A DNA stretch of 51,272 nucleotides from a virus. The notes beneath the pieces were generated by a model. The model ran no database searches. It worked only from the letters and a program-made list of their open reading frames with translations, and was not told the DNA's origin. The position numbers and the translations under genes are program-made. The stretch spans positions 1-51,272 of IMG/VR virus record IMGVR_UViG_3300027721_000022, one strand, 5' to 3'. This document shows, piece by piece, positions 26,530 to 35,970 of this stretch; within the stretch, counting starts at the first letter, position 1, and the number at the start of each line of letters is the position of its first letter.

Positions 26530-27615
26530 TTAAATGTTTCTATTACTTTTTATTTTTAGTCCTCTTCCGCTATCACTTTCAGTAGCTACAACTTTAAAAC
26601 CAGATTGGCTGATTGACTGCGGAGTACTCCTGGTATCCATGTCAATGTTCTTAATTTTTCTTGCATTATCTAATAACGCCTCAGCCTTGCCCTGTTCGTA
26701 AAAGAACGTGGCCATCTTCTCTGGGTTCATAGCAGCTGCTAACGAACGGTGGTAACCAACAGGATCAGATATCATTCCATTTGCATCTATATACTTAGAT
26801 ATAAAGTTTGAAACATCTGACTGAATTTTCTTAGTCTCCTTAACATCTCCAGGTGAAAACTTAACTGTCTTATCTCCTATAACGAAATCAAAACCTTTGA
26901 AATCATCAGAGAAAAGCTCCTCCGTCTTCTTTTGAAAATACTCAGATTTTCTGTAATTTTCTTCTTGTTGACTCTGCGAATCTTGAACATATTTCTTGTA
27001 GGCGTTGTAAGTCTCCTTCTCATCTTCAGAGACAAGACCTCCAGCTGACTCAACTGGTATCTTATATGCCTCCTTTGAATCCTCAAAGTACTTCTTGGCC
27101 TTAACAAGCTCTTTCTTCTTGGCGAGTTCCTTCTTCTTGATATCCTTTGGATCGTCTAGGTCCTCGTCGTACGAGAACTTGTCCTCAATCATATAAGCGA
27201 TATCCTCCTCGTCCAGATCTTCATCTGTCTGTGAGTAGTACTCTGCCAACAATGAGTCTGAATCCATTGAGCTGTAGTCCCTGTTTAACTTAACAAAGTC
27301 TTCGATCCCACGTCCAGTCTCTTTCTTATATTTGAAGTATGCAGATACGTCGCCTGGCAACTCCTCTGTTTCCTCCCTCTTTTGAAATAACTCATCAATT
27401 GATGTTACCTCCTTATTGTATCTGTTCTTAATGTACGACAGTACATCCTCATCCTTTAGTCCTACCTCTTCAACTTGTTCAGTTGTAATAATCGGATCCT
27501 CCTGTTGAACATTCTGACTAAACTTTTCCTCGTGTTGATCTAACAACTGTTGCTCTACCTCTTGAATAGACTTTTGCTCAGAGACACCTAAGTCTCTAAC
27601 TGTGAAATTTTCCAT
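26530..27615 (-). CDS. Candidate scaffolding protein
   Basis: A 361-residue, very acidic and highly helical protein (EVEQQLLDQHEEKFSQNVQQED, DEDLDEEDIAYMIEDKFSYDEDLDD) with a basic patch (KKKELAKKKELVKAKKY) and a basic C terminus (RGLKIKSNRNI). It lies immediately upstream of the major capsid gene. This position, charge pattern and helical content fit an assembly scaffold whose basic end binds the coat protein. No protease domain is evident. The ATG is preceded by the AATCAAATG-type leader. Role inferred. Confidence 0.6.
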   Translation of the reverse strand: MENFTVRDLGVSEQKSIQEVEQQLLDQHEEKFSQNVQQEDPIITTEQVEEVGLKDEDVLSYIKNRYNKEVTSIDELFQKREETEELPGDVSAYFKYKKETGRGIEDFVKLNRDYSSMDSDSLLAEYYSQTDEDLDEEDIAYMIEDKFSYDEDLDDPKDIKKKELAKKKELVKAKKYFEDSKEAYKIPVESAGGLVSEDEKETYNAYKKYVQDSQSQQEENYRKSEYFQKKTEELFSDDFKGFDFVIGDKTVKFSPGDVKETKKIQSDVSNFISKYIDANGMISDPVGYHRSLAAAMNPEKMATFFYEQGKAEALLDNARKIKNIDMDTRSTPQSISQSGFKVVATESDSGRGLKIKSNRNI

Positions 27616-27635
27616 TTGATTTGATTTATTTAATT

Positions 27636-28415
27636 TTATGTTAATCTAATTTTTACCACACCTGCTGTATGATATAAACTTCCAACTGCAATTCCTGCTG
27701 CTGCTGCAGCAGTATCATTAGCATAATTTCCAGCTACAGTTGGCAATAAAGCAACAGTTCCTGAAGCGTCAGGAAATGTAATAGTTCTATTGTCAACAAT
27801 ATTAGTAGGTGATAATAAATCAATTCTTTTAGTTGATCCAGAACCATTATCTCTATTAAATCTTAACGAATCCTTAAACAACACGTTTCCTAATAATGTA
27901 TTTGTATCTAAAACAGATACAGAAGTTCCATTTAAAGTAGTTTTAGTTGTGCCTGTTGTTACAGTATTACCATTATCTACAGTCTGCTGTAACGTTCCAG
28001 CTCCACCAGAAGCTCCCTGCGCACCAGTTGGTCCCTGTACACCTTGAATACCTTGAGCTCCCTGAGAAGCCAATAACGCCCAGTTTGTTGTAGCTAGGTT
28101 TGGAGTTGTAGTTCCAGACGTTGCTAGTATACAAAAGTAAGACGCTCCTCCATATCCAACCGCATCATCTGCAACATAAGATGTTCCTGATACCCATGCC
28201 CCTTGCCAGTTTAATCCAGCTGGTCCAACTGGTCCAAGAGGTCCTGCTGGCCCTTGAACTCCTTGTGGTCCCTGTGCTCCAACACCAACTGTGTCTGCTA
28301 TGTCTTGAATAGTATAAGGCTGTGTTTCTGCATTTAACACTGCTGACTTTCTTTCTGTAAGGTTAACACTTTCTGCTATACCTATAAATCTTGTTCCTGA
28401 TGGTACTGTACTCAT
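27636..28415 (-). CDS. Collagen-like and chitin-binding-like head fibre candidate
   Basis: A 259-residue protein. The N terminus (about 1-45) may be an anchor (NAETQPYTIQDIADTV). Then come Gly-x-Gln/Pro collagen-like repeats (QGPQGVQGPAGPLGPVGPAG), a small Trp-rich domain (NWQGAWVSGTSYVADDAVGYG to TTNWALL) resembling chitin-binding CBM5/12 units, a second collagen-like stretch, and a beta-rich C-terminal part (TLNGTSVSVLDTNT, ITFPDASGTVALLP). Lying between portal and scaffold genes, it is a good candidate for a head-attached fibre that binds glycans. Its core is a near copy of part of the gene at 35967. Confidence 0.75.
   Translation of the reverse strand: MSTVPSGTRFIGIAESVNLTERKSAVLNAETQPYTIQDIADTVGVGAQGPQGVQGPAGPLGPVGPAGLNWQGAWVSGTSYVADDAVGYGGASYFCILATSGTTTPNLATTNWALLASQGAQGIQGVQGPTGAQGASGGAGTLQQTVDNGNTVTTGTTKTTLNGTSVSVLDTNTLLGNVLFKDSLRFNRDNGSGSTKRIDLLSPTNIVDNRTITFPDASGTVALLPTVAGNYANDTAAAAAGIAVGSLYHTAGVVKIRLT
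28021..28275 (-). repeat. Duplicated collagen/CBM core, copy 1
   Basis: This stretch aligns without gaps to 36292-36546 (offset 8271). By hand count there are two mismatches in the 60 bases from 28081. It encodes the collagen-like plus Trp-rich core of two otherwise different proteins. Confidence 0.9.
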
Positions 28416-28429
28416 TTTATTTTTTTTTG

Positions 28430-28437
28430 CAAAGTTA
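28430..28437 (-). promoter_or_regulatory. Promoter for the collagen-like head gene
   Basis: The minus strand reads TAACTTTG (TAnnTTTG) 15 bases before the ATG at 28415, overlapping the gap after the portal gene. It can also feed the scaffold and capsid genes. Confidence 0.7.
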
Positions 28438-28442
28438 GTTAT

Positions 28443-30878
28443 TTATCTTGGTTCAAATTCAGCCATATCGAATCCATCCAAGCTATCCTCGTTTGACTCA
28501 AAGTTTACTGGTGGAAGATTATTCTTACGCTGATCAATTAGCTTTGACTGCTGTGTATTCTGTATGCTTATTCTCTTGTCCTTAGCCTTCTCCTTAAGTG
28601 TGTCCTTCTGATTAAGCTGCTCTGTCTCAACACCCTTTAGTTGCATCTGTAGATTAAACTCCATCTGCATTAATTCCATCTTAAGCTGGGCCTCTTGTTT
28701 AAGTTTCTCAATATCAAAACCAACCTCTGCCTGCTTGATCTGCATCTTAGACTGTGTCTCTGCCTGTATGGCCTGCAACGCACTCTGAGCTGCTGCCTGC
28801 TGAGACTGCTGCTGAATCTTGCCCTGCATCTCCTGCTGAGCCTGTTGATTCTTCTGAATGATCTCCTCCTTCTTCTTTCTCTGAAGTTTAAGGTACTGGT
28901 TAGCCAGCTTAAGGTTTCTGATCTCTCTGATGTCTATCGCATCCTCTAGATAAATAGCGTCCCTAGACAGAGCCATCTGAATGTTAGCCTCTAGCTGAGC
29001 CTTCTCCTCCTCGTCTGGTGCAACCTCTATAAATATACCAAAGTCGTGTATATGTAAGTCCTTTATATCCTCTAGTATACTCACGTTGTACTTACCTATC
29101 TGAAGAATGAACTCCTCCTTAAAGTCTGAGTACTCTAGTATGTCAGCAACCCTACAAGATATAGCCTCTGACAGAGTCTTTGTTATATATAAACTAGACT
29201 CTAGTATGTGTCTTGTAGCTGTGTTCGAATTAAGTGCCGCTAGCTTCTGTACTCCAACCAAAGAGTTTGGATCTGGCATAGAGCCGTCACGTGCCTCGTT
29301 AAGTCCTGTTACATCCCTAATCATTCCTAGGTAGTGGTTGTAGCTTCCTACAAGGCTAGATATCTTGGCCTGTCCACTGTTAGAGTTAAGCTCCTGGATA
29401 GGAACCCTTGCGTTGTTAAACTCACCATCTCCTGTGTAGCTCCTACCAATAACACTACCAGTCTGGAAGTACAGTCTAAGAGCATCCTCTGGAGAGTATG
29501 CAGAACCGTTTCCTAGGTCTACCTCGTTAATACCATCAGCGTCAATGAATACACCGTCAGGTACAACCTTAGATATAACCTGCTGTAGCTTTAGGTGTAC
29601 AACCTGTATAAGGTCAGCAAATGGTATCATCCTCTTTACTAGTGACTCTATAGCTCCCTTGTACATCCTTGGAGCAACAGCCACATAGTTTGGAATTGCA
29701 TGCTGAGATGCAGACTTAGGCCTTACCATATTTCTTGATAACTCCCACTTAAGCATTATGTTAGTTCCCATAACCATAACACCATCATACCAAACGTCTA
29801 TAGTCTTCTCTATTTTTTCGAAGTTACCCTCGTCCATCATCTCCTGTGGAGGGTTGAACGTGTCTTCCTTGTCTATTATCTTGAAGTTTCCATTGTCTAG
29901 ATTCTTCTTCTTGTACACTATCTTCTTGGTAGTCTTATAGTTAAAATATAACAGTGTAGCAGAGTCCTTACTAAAGAGGCTGTTGTTATAAAACTGGGAT
30001 GAATTATTATAGTTGTACCAAGACTGACTATACTTAGAAATCTCTTCAAGTTGTTCATTAGTTAAGGTAGTGTCTATCTTTACAAGCTCTGTTATTGGAA
30101 CTGTCTTTATCTCTCCCCAGTAGAAGCAGTCCTTAAAGTTTGGATCTTCTGTGTAGCTGTATACTATGTTTGCTGGATCTACGTACTCAATCTTTACACC
30201 AGCTCCTGGAAGGAACATATGCTTTGCAACACCAATTCCTAGCGTGGCAATGTCGTAGTCTATTCTTTTTCTTGTCTCGTTGTACTTATTCTGATCTAGA
30301 ATCGTGTTGATTGCCTCCTCCTCTGCAATCTCTATAGCTGGCTTGTACTTAAGCTCCATGTACAGAGCAAGCTCCTCGTCGTTCTCTGGAAGCTCCTCTG
30401 GATTTGTGTCAAACGCATCAACTCCTAGGTTGTTCTTGATATCTGTAAGAATATCCTTTGACAACATGTCAGCCTGTATCATGTCCTGATACTTGGTCTT
30501 CTTCTGTAGTGATATAGAGTCCTGTGCGTATGCCTTAACCTTGAACAGTCTGTCATTCATTCCGTTAACAACAACGTCAACAAACTTTGGTATGATAGGT
30601 ACTGGAGTCCAGTCTAGGTTCAGGTGACTAAGGTCACCGTCAACAGCCATCTCGTTCTTGTACTTGGCCACCGACTGCTCACCCCTTGCGTATAGTCTTA
30701 ATCTATGGAAGTCTCCCCACTGATTATAAAATCTTGAGTTAGTGTTATCCTTTCTAAACCACTCGTAAGTGATAGAAGCGCCAATTTGCAATCCATATTC
30801 ATAAGATTCTTTTTCTTTATCTGACGCAAACTGGTCAGGAAATGATGTAGCAGGTATATTTATTTTTACTTCTTTCAT
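28443..30878 (-). CDS. Portal protein
   Basis: An 811-residue protein with features of podovirus portals of Bacteroidota phages: an N-terminal wing (WFRKDNTNSRFYNQWGDFHRLRLYARGEQSVAKYKNEMAVDGD), the stem region (IPKFVDVVVNGMNDRLFKVKAYAQD, AIEIAEEEAINTILDQNKYNETRKRIDYDIATLGIGVAK), and a C-terminal Gln-rich coiled coil (about 650-760, with QQAQQEMQGKIQQQSQQAA) that would form the barrel. It forms the 12-fold DNA entry pore. It is next to the large terminase, as expected. A promoter-like element lies 117 bases upstream, inside the terminase gene. Confidence 0.85.
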   Translation of the reverse strand: MKEVKINIPATSFPDQFASDKEKESYEYGLQIGASITYEWFRKDNTNSRFYNQWGDFHRLRLYARGEQSVAKYKNEMAVDGDLSHLNLDWTPVPIIPKFVDVVVNGMNDRLFKVKAYAQDSISLQKKTKYQDMIQADMLSKDILTDIKNNLGVDAFDTNPEELPENDEELALYMELKYKPAIEIAEEEAINTILDQNKYNETRKRIDYDIATLGIGVAKHMFLPGAGVKIEYVDPANIVYSYTEDPNFKDCFYWGEIKTVPITELVKIDTTLTNEQLEEISKYSQSWYNYNNSSQFYNNSLFSKDSATLLYFNYKTTKKIVYKKKNLDNGNFKIIDKEDTFNPPQEMMDEGNFEKIEKTIDVWYDGVMVMGTNIMLKWELSRNMVRPKSASQHAIPNYVAVAPRMYKGAIESLVKRMIPFADLIQVVHLKLQQVISKVVPDGVFIDADGINEVDLGNGSAYSPEDALRLYFQTGSVIGRSYTGDGEFNNARVPIQELNSNSGQAKISSLVGSYNHYLGMIRDVTGLNEARDGSMPDPNSLVGVQKLAALNSNTATRHILESSLYITKTLSEAISCRVADILEYSDFKEEFILQIGKYNVSILEDIKDLHIHDFGIFIEVAPDEEEKAQLEANIQMALSRDAIYLEDAIDIREIRNLKLANQYLKLQRKKKEEIIQKNQQAQQEMQGKIQQQSQQAAAQSALQAIQAETQSKMQIKQAEVGFDIEKLKQEAQLKMELMQMEFNLQMQLKGVETEQLNQKDTLKEKAKDKRISIQNTQQSKLIDQRKNNLPPVNFESNEDSLDGFDMAEFEPR

Positions 30879-30950
30879 TTATATATGTTTCCAAGTATTT
30901 CTGTTTAATATACTGGTATTGGTATTTTTTATACCATACAGAGATATAAG

Positions 30951-33197
30951 TTATTTTATAATTTCACTATATCTTCCGTTATTATTATATTTCGCAAAGG
31001 TAATGCTTAATTTCGATTCTTTTTTTGCCGTAAGGTACACATTCTTTTGGTTAGCCATTATAGCTAGTCCAGAGCTGATTGCAGCATCAAACTTTGTACG
31101 ATTATTTATATCAAACTTAGCCCACTCCTCGATTGTTCTTGTGAAATACATGTCACCCATCTCGTCAGAGTCCCTGTACGTTCCCTCCATGTCAAGTCCA
31201 ACGTACTTCTCTATGTACGACTCAATTGCAGCCGCGTGAGACTGCTTAACGTCCTCAGACGAGTTGGGTATACCCCCTAGCTCCTTCTCTGTCTTAGATA
31301 GGTTCGTTACGTGCTTATCTGGCCTGTTCATGGAGAAGCCCCTGTAACCTCTGTTCTTTAGGTGGTACAGCAGCCTAGGCTTATTATTCTCTACAAGTAT
31401 AGGCATTCCGTAGAACACACAAGCCATAAGGACCTCCTCAAAGAATATCTCTGCTGTCTGTGGCCTTGCTATGTACTCAAGGAAGAAGTGGTTGCTAGGT
31501 GCGTCGTCCATATTGAACTTGGTCAGACCGTGAAGTGATCCGTTAGATCCACCACCACCAACTGTCCCAGATATGTCGTACGGGTCACAACCAAACGCAC
31601 CTATGTGGTCGTTACCTGGGTACTTCATTCCGTTCTTGTTTATGACGTTGTTCTGCATCTGGTTGCTAGGTATCCATGACACCAGGAACCTTCCCCTTGA
31701 GTCTGGAGTCCACACAACCCTCGTGTCCTTATTTCCTTCGTACCAGCTGAACGATCCACGTGTAAGAACCCTGTCCTTTATAAGAGAGTCGTTGTAGTCT
31801 ATCTGCTGGTATATCTTTGTAAGGTTGAATATGGATGACTTGCTCTCGTCTCTGAACGCATGAGACTCAGTCCTAGAGAACTGCCTATAGAACTCGTTAA
31901 GAGCATCAGCGTCACCCTTGAGTGACTCGACCTCGTTCTCCCAGTAGTCAACAGCACCAGTCCTTATCATAGACTTGTCTATACTCTGAACTGGCTTTTC
32001 TGGTTCTCTGAACACTGGCATACCGTAGATGTCTATGTACCCCTCAAAGTTCCACTCCATCGGTATATACAGTGAGTACATACCAGACTTAGTCTGTCCG
32101 TTATTGTTCCTTGTCTTTATGTTTGAGTCCTCGTACAGCTTCTTGAAGTTAGACCCTCCCTTTGCTAGCGCGTTAGGTGTTGATCCCATGAGGCACTTTC
32201 CAATGATCCTGCTACCTAATCGTAGACAGGTCTTGGTAACCCTCCAGTTGTTTAGGATGTTATCTGGTGCAAGCCATTTACCGCTCTCGTCGTGTATTAG
32301 TAGCTGTAGCTTCTGACCATCGTATGAGTTATCTCCTGTATTCTTCCAGTCGATTGTGGTGTCAAGACCCTCGATCTCAACCTCACCATCCTCGTACATG
32401 TTCTTCTTTGTTATCTTGGATGCAGGAACCCTGAACGCTAGCTCTGTCTTAGGCTTGTCCATACCATCCTGTATCGGCTTGAAGAAGAACGGGTAGTTGT
32501 TCACGATAGGCACAACCTTGTCCGTAAACATTGTCTTGGCATCGTTACCAGTCTTGGACAGTATCCCAAGTCTTGAGTCCTTCGCAAGGGTTCCTATGTT
32601 GGCCAGCTCGCTTGATCCCATGAAAGAGAAACCAGAACGTCTGATCTTTAGGTAGGTCATCCCGAAGCACCTGTCGTCAGCCTTGCAGGCCTCCCAGAAT
32701 ATAAAGAACACCCTGTTAGCCTCCCTGAAGTCTGGAAGTCCAACATCAATCTTTGTCCACTGCAGGTACATGTACTGAGATCCAGTTATGTACGTGTCAA
32801 TTCCGTTGTTCTTGAAGAAGAACCCGTTCTCTCTACGGTCAAACTCACCCTCTATGTAGTCAACCCACTTAGCCTTGAACTCCTTTGACATCGTGTGCCA
32901 CTGGAATATAGACTTTATATTTGATAGTTCCCTTGGATAGTCAGCTGGTTCCCAGTACTGATTCTCCTTCTTCTCGTCCCTTTTATATACAATTTTTGGG
33001 ACGGATGGCAGCGCTATATTGAGACCATTTATCTCGTATATGTCACCAATTGTTCCGTCCTTAGATATAACTACCAGATCGTGCTTCTCGTCATAACCAT
33101 AGCCCCAAGACTTGGCCTTGTTCTTCATGTGTATGGTGTTAGCAGGAAGGAAGTCGCTAAGCCTTGTGTATAGATTATTTTGATCTTTTTTCTGCAA
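30951..33197 (-). CDS. terL: Terminase large subunit
   Basis: A 748-residue packaging ATPase-nuclease. The ATPase has a deviant Walker A-type loop K184-IRRSGFSFMGSS, a Walker B strand LQLLIHDE with D303 and E304 as the catalytic pair, and a coupling motif CLMGSTPNALAKGG. The nuclease half starts at the strand GAFGCDPYD with its first metal-binding Asp, and later acidic residues near LDMEGTYRDSDEMGD and TKFDAAISSG would complete the site. The deviant loop and long N-terminal region (1-150) match terminases of Bacteroidota podoviruses. It overlaps the 90-residue gene upstream by 23 bases. Confidence 0.9.
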   Translation of the reverse strand: MQKKDQNNLYTRLSDFLPANTIHMKNKAKSWGYGYDEKHDLVVISKDGTIGDIYEINGLNIALPSVPKIVYKRDEKKENQYWEPADYPRELSNIKSIFQWHTMSKEFKAKWVDYIEGEFDRRENGFFFKNNGIDTYITGSQYMYLQWTKIDVGLPDFREANRVFFIFWEACKADDRCFGMTYLKIRRSGFSFMGSSELANIGTLAKDSRLGILSKTGNDAKTMFTDKVVPIVNNYPFFFKPIQDGMDKPKTELAFRVPASKITKKNMYEDGEVEIEGLDTTIDWKNTGDNSYDGQKLQLLIHDESGKWLAPDNILNNWRVTKTCLRLGSRIIGKCLMGSTPNALAKGGSNFKKLYEDSNIKTRNNNGQTKSGMYSLYIPMEWNFEGYIDIYGMPVFREPEKPVQSIDKSMIRTGAVDYWENEVESLKGDADALNEFYRQFSRTESHAFRDESKSSIFNLTKIYQQIDYNDSLIKDRVLTRGSFSWYEGNKDTRVVWTPDSRGRFLVSWIPSNQMQNNVINKNGMKYPGNDHIGAFGCDPYDISGTVGGGGSNGSLHGLTKFNMDDAPSNHFFLEYIARPQTAEIFFEEVLMACVFYGMPILVENNKPRLLYHLKNRGYRGFSMNRPDKHVTNLSKTEKELGGIPNSSEDVKQSHAAAIESYIEKYVGLDMEGTYRDSDEMGDMYFTRTIEEWAKFDINNRTKFDAAISSGLAIMANQKNVYLTAKKESKLSITFAKYNNNGRYSEIIK
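30995..31002 (-). promoter_or_regulatory. Possible portal promoter within the terminase 3' end
   Basis: The minus strand reads TACCTTTG here, inside the last codons of the terminase gene, and would give a leader of about 110 bases before the portal ATG at 30878. The 72-base gap before the portal is one of the longest in the operon, which fits a promoter with a leader. Confidence 0.45.
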
Positions 33198-33447
33198 ATC
33201 CCTGTATTTTAGGTTCCGATACCTTAACCTCCTCGGTTAGTTTGTCGTTCTCTTGCTCTATCCTGTTCAGTATCTGGAAGGCATCTTCGATTGCAAGCCT
33301 TTTGGTAGCTGCCGCGTTCTTTAGCTTGTCAGCAGATAGGTCTGTATCCATACCAGTTATAATCTCGTCCTCTGCAACCTTTATTAACTCATTAACTGCC
33401 TTGTATCCAGCAGCAATGATCTTCTGTTTTATTATGTTGTGGTCCAT
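33175..33447 (-). CDS. Small helical protein upstream of terL
   Basis: A 90-residue helical protein (AAGYKAVNELIKVAEDEI, then LKNAAATKRLAIEDAFQILNRIEQENDKLTEEV), overlapping the terminase start. This type with the ADKLKNAAATKRLAIEDAF pattern is found next to large terminase genes in related phages. Position suggests a small terminase subunit or a packaging accessory, but no helix-turn-helix is clear. Confidence in the gene is high and in the role low. Confidence 0.65.
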   Translation of the reverse strand: MDHNIIKQKIIAAGYKAVNELIKVAEDEIITGMDTDLSADKLKNAAATKRLAIEDAFQILNRIEQENDKLTEEVKVSEPKIQGFAEKRSK

Positions 33448-34004
33448 CTGATTGTAATGTTTTTGGTGGTCATCCTGTACAGCTTCTCGTCGTTTATATA
33501 GAATGGGTACTCACTGTCTGGCTCAAACGAGATCTCATCTCCAATGCTCAGACCAAGGTCTAGCAACTCTTGATTTATATAGACAATGGTACCCATCAGT
33601 GGCTCCTCCTTGCTGTTCTTATTTATAATAGACTCTATTTGTTTTAATGGCTTGATAAAGCAGTACTTGGAGTGTGTGTTCCACTCACCGTTCTGGTTGT
33701 ACATGAAGTACTGCTCGTCGTCTATAAAGAATAGGTCGTCCTTAAAGAAGCTGGCTCCACTCTTTTCTCTACCCTTCATGTCGTAGTATACCTTGAACAC
33801 GTTGTGGTGAACTAGAAGTATATCGCTAACTTTAACTGGCCCAATATATCCTATTGGGGTACTTACAACCTCTGCAAGCCTGTTAGACACAGTATGGTCC
33901 TCCTTAGACGTGCTGGTTATAAAGTCAACCCCACCAATATCTTTTATATTATCGTATCGCCTACCATCTAATGGTCGGACGACAAACATATCTGGGGATC
34001 TCAT
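33432..34004 (-). CDS. Beta-rich protein, possibly GroES-like fold
   Basis: A 190-residue protein with many short strands and Gly turns: GPVKVSDILLVHHNVFKVYYDMKGREKSG, MGTIVYINQELLDLGLSIGDEISFEPDSEYPFYINDEKLYRM. The second half in particular reads like a small beta barrel with the V-x-x-GD-x-V pattern of co-chaperonins and related folds. Proteins of this kind occur next to terminase genes in phages of Bacteroidota. It may be a structural or assembly protein. The true GroES-like gene is at 46076, so this would be a distant relative at most. Confidence 0.6.
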   Translation of the reverse strand: MRSPDMFVVRPLDGRRYDNIKDIGGVDFITSTSKEDHTVSNRLAEVVSTPIGYIGPVKVSDILLVHHNVFKVYYDMKGREKSGASFFKDDLFFIDDEQYFMYNQNGEWNTHSKYCFIKPLKQIESIINKNSKEEPLMGTIVYINQELLDLGLSIGDEISFEPDSEYPFYINDEKLYRMTTKNITIRWTTT

Positions 34005-34231
34005 CAGAAGTTTATGTTGTACTCTAGCGAGACTGGCATATTAATGTTGAACTCCTTCCAGCAGAATACCTCTGAGTTCTTCTCTATCCAAACCTTTATA
34101 CCACCAGACTTGTCGTCTAGAAGTATAGAGTGCACTGTGTAACTCTTATCCAGGACCTCCTGACCGACTATGAAGTGCATCGCGTCGCTCTTGTAGTTAG
34201 GCCCTATAGATATCTTTCTAATGTCGTTCAT
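34004..34231 (-). CDS. Small beta-rich hypothetical protein, 75 residues
   Basis: The sequence NDIRKISIGPNYKSDAMHFIVGQEVLDKSYTVHSILLDDKSGGIKVWIEK looks like a short beta sandwich or barrel. Related small proteins occur beside terminase genes in phages of Bacteroidota. The start is preceded by the AATCAAATG leader used across this genome, and its stop overlaps the next start. Function unknown. Confidence 0.65.
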   Translation of the reverse strand: MNDIRKISIGPNYKSDAMHFIVGQEVLDKSYTVHSILLDDKSGGIKVWIEKNSEVFCWKEFNINMPVSLEYNINF

Positions 34232-34236
34232 TTGAT

Positions 34237-35970
34237 TTATATTCCTCCGTCTGTTATAGTCCAGTTATTTGGCGCTCCTATTAGTATATTTTTACCTGGT
34301 GTTCCTGCAGCTGTATACTTAGCTGTTCCAAAACTTATTGATATGTTTGGTTTAACGCTTGGTAATGAACTCCACCCATTATATATCGCATCTAGATTAG
34401 TTGATGAGAAATTTATATTTGTTTTTCCAAGCATAAAATTACTAAAGTTAGTCACGTTACTCACATTCCAAGATCCAATGTTTTGGTTAAATGCAGTGGC
34501 TCCACTAAACATATTACCCATACCAGTAACTGAGATTGTATTCCAATTTCCTATAGGTTGGTTAAATGCAGTATTTAGTCTAAACATATTAGACATGTCA
34601 GTAACACTACTCATTGTTGAACCCACTCTCTCCCAGTTTGACAATGGTTGATTAAATATAGAAGTAAAAAACATACTTGAAATGTTATTTACCTTAGTCA
34701 TATTCCACCCACTAATATCTCTATTAAATGCTGTTGTATATTGAAACATCTCAGTCATAGTAATAGATGTAACTGATGCATCTCCACCAATATTCCAATC
34801 ATTCATCTTAGATAAAGTAGCCTCATCTCCATTATTAAAATTAGCTGCATTGCACATCCTTTGAAATGTTGTTACCTTACTTACATTCCAAGGCGTAGTC
34901 CCTGTTCCTAGGTTTGAGTTGAATGCTGTTGCATTTGAAAACATAGCACCCATATTGGTACATGCAGAAGTGTCCCATGTGAGTTGGTTTTCTACAGCTG
35001 ATAAATATCCATTGTTAAATATTGACGCACCAGCAAACATATTATTCATAGTGTTGACTTTGCTAGTATTCCATCCGCTTATATATCTATTGAATTTCAC
35101 TGCACCAGCAAACATTAAAAACATACTAACATTAGACACAGTGTTTATAGCCCAATTATTAATAGGAGCTGAGTTATCCCCATTATTAAAGTTAGATGCT
35201 ATAGCAAACATATTTGTGAATACTGTAACCTTACTCATATCCCATGGTGTTGTTCCTGTTCCTAGGTTTGAGTTGAATGCGTAGGCTTGATAAAACATAC
35301 CAGACATAGTCACTGATGCTGATATAGTATTTATGGTCCAAGTTAATTGATTAGATACTCCAGATGCGTATCCATTATTAAAATTTACTGCACTATTAAA
35401 TGCATCAGAATAATTTGTTACTTTAGAAACATTCCAATTTGATAAATTTTGATTGAAACTACTAGCAGATCTAAATATTGAATCAATAATTGTTACATTA
35501 CTAACATTCCATTCATTAATTCTTCCTATTGTAGTTATTGACGAACAATTTTGAAATGTACCTACTAAACTAGTCACTCCAGTTAAATCAGGAATATCAG
35601 TTATTCCAGACATGGTCACATTAGAACAACCATTAAAAGAACCTGATCCTAATTTTAATTTACCCCAACTAGCTATTGTAAGTATCTTTAACTTATCACC
35701 ACCATTATTAAACTGCCATATACCTACTGTTCCAGTTGCTCTAAGAGTATATGTTCCAGCTACTGAATAAGTATGTGTTCTCTGAGAGTAAGACGTGACA
35801 TTTGTTGTACTGCCATCTCCCCAGTCTATCCAGAAGTTATACGTACCACCAGATACTAGTGGCAGCTCTATCTGCGTAGATGAAGAAATTCCAGCATTAT
35901 CTGTCTTCCAAGTAGATTGGAATATCCCAGATTTAATTGACCCATATATTTGAAACGCTAGATTATTCAT
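34237..35970 (-). CDS. DUF285/BspA-like repeat adhesin (receptor-binding candidate)
   Basis: A 577-residue surface protein. Residues about 18-100 resemble a PKD-like beta domain (NFWIDWGDGSTTNVTSYSQRTHTYSVAGTYTLRATG). From about 140 to 550 there are DUF285 (BspA-type) repeats of about 25 residues with the consensus MFxxAxxFNxxIxxWNxSxVTxM, a solenoid common in adhesins of Bacteroidota. Repeats with FNSNLGTGTTPW occur twice. Some repeat units are identical in DNA over 25 bases. Encoded beside the collagen-like fibre gene, it is a candidate receptor-binding protein. AT-rich compared with the terminase side, suggesting transfer. Confidence 0.8.
   Translation of the reverse strand: MNNLAFQIYGSIKSGIFQSTWKTDNAGISSSTQIELPLVSGGTYNFWIDWGDGSTTNVTSYSQRTHTYSVAGTYTLRATGTVGIWQFNNGGDKLKILTIASWGKLKLGSGSFNGCSNVTMSGITDIPDLTGVTSLVGTFQNCSSITTIGRINEWNVSNVTIIDSIFRSASSFNQNLSNWNVSKVTNYSDAFNSAVNFNNGYASGVSNQLTWTINTISASVTMSGMFYQAYAFNSNLGTGTTPWDMSKVTVFTNMFAIASNFNNGDNSAPINNWAINTVSNVSMFLMFAGAVKFNRYISGWNTSKVNTMNNMFAGASIFNNGYLSAVENQLTWDTSACTNMGAMFSNATAFNSNLGTGTTPWNVSKVTTFQRMCNAANFNNGDEATLSKMNDWNIGGDASVTSITMTEMFQYTTAFNRDISGWNMTKVNNISSMFFTSIFNQPLSNWERVGSTMSSVTDMSNMFRLNTAFNQPIGNWNTISVTGMGNMFSGATAFNQNIGSWNVSNVTNFSNFMLGKTNINFSSTNLDAIYNGWSSLPSVKPNISISFGTAKYTAAGTPGKNILIGAPNNWTITDGGI

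Noticed and set aside
27980-28290. Periodic repeats that could suggest a CRISPR-like array
   Set aside because: The periodicity comes from Gly-x-y codons of collagen-like coding sequence, not from spacer-repeat structure.
31141-31170. A CTGACGAG core on the minus strand within the terminase gene as a third hammerhead
   Set aside because: No GAAA and no pairing stems at the right distances. It is ordinary coding sequence.
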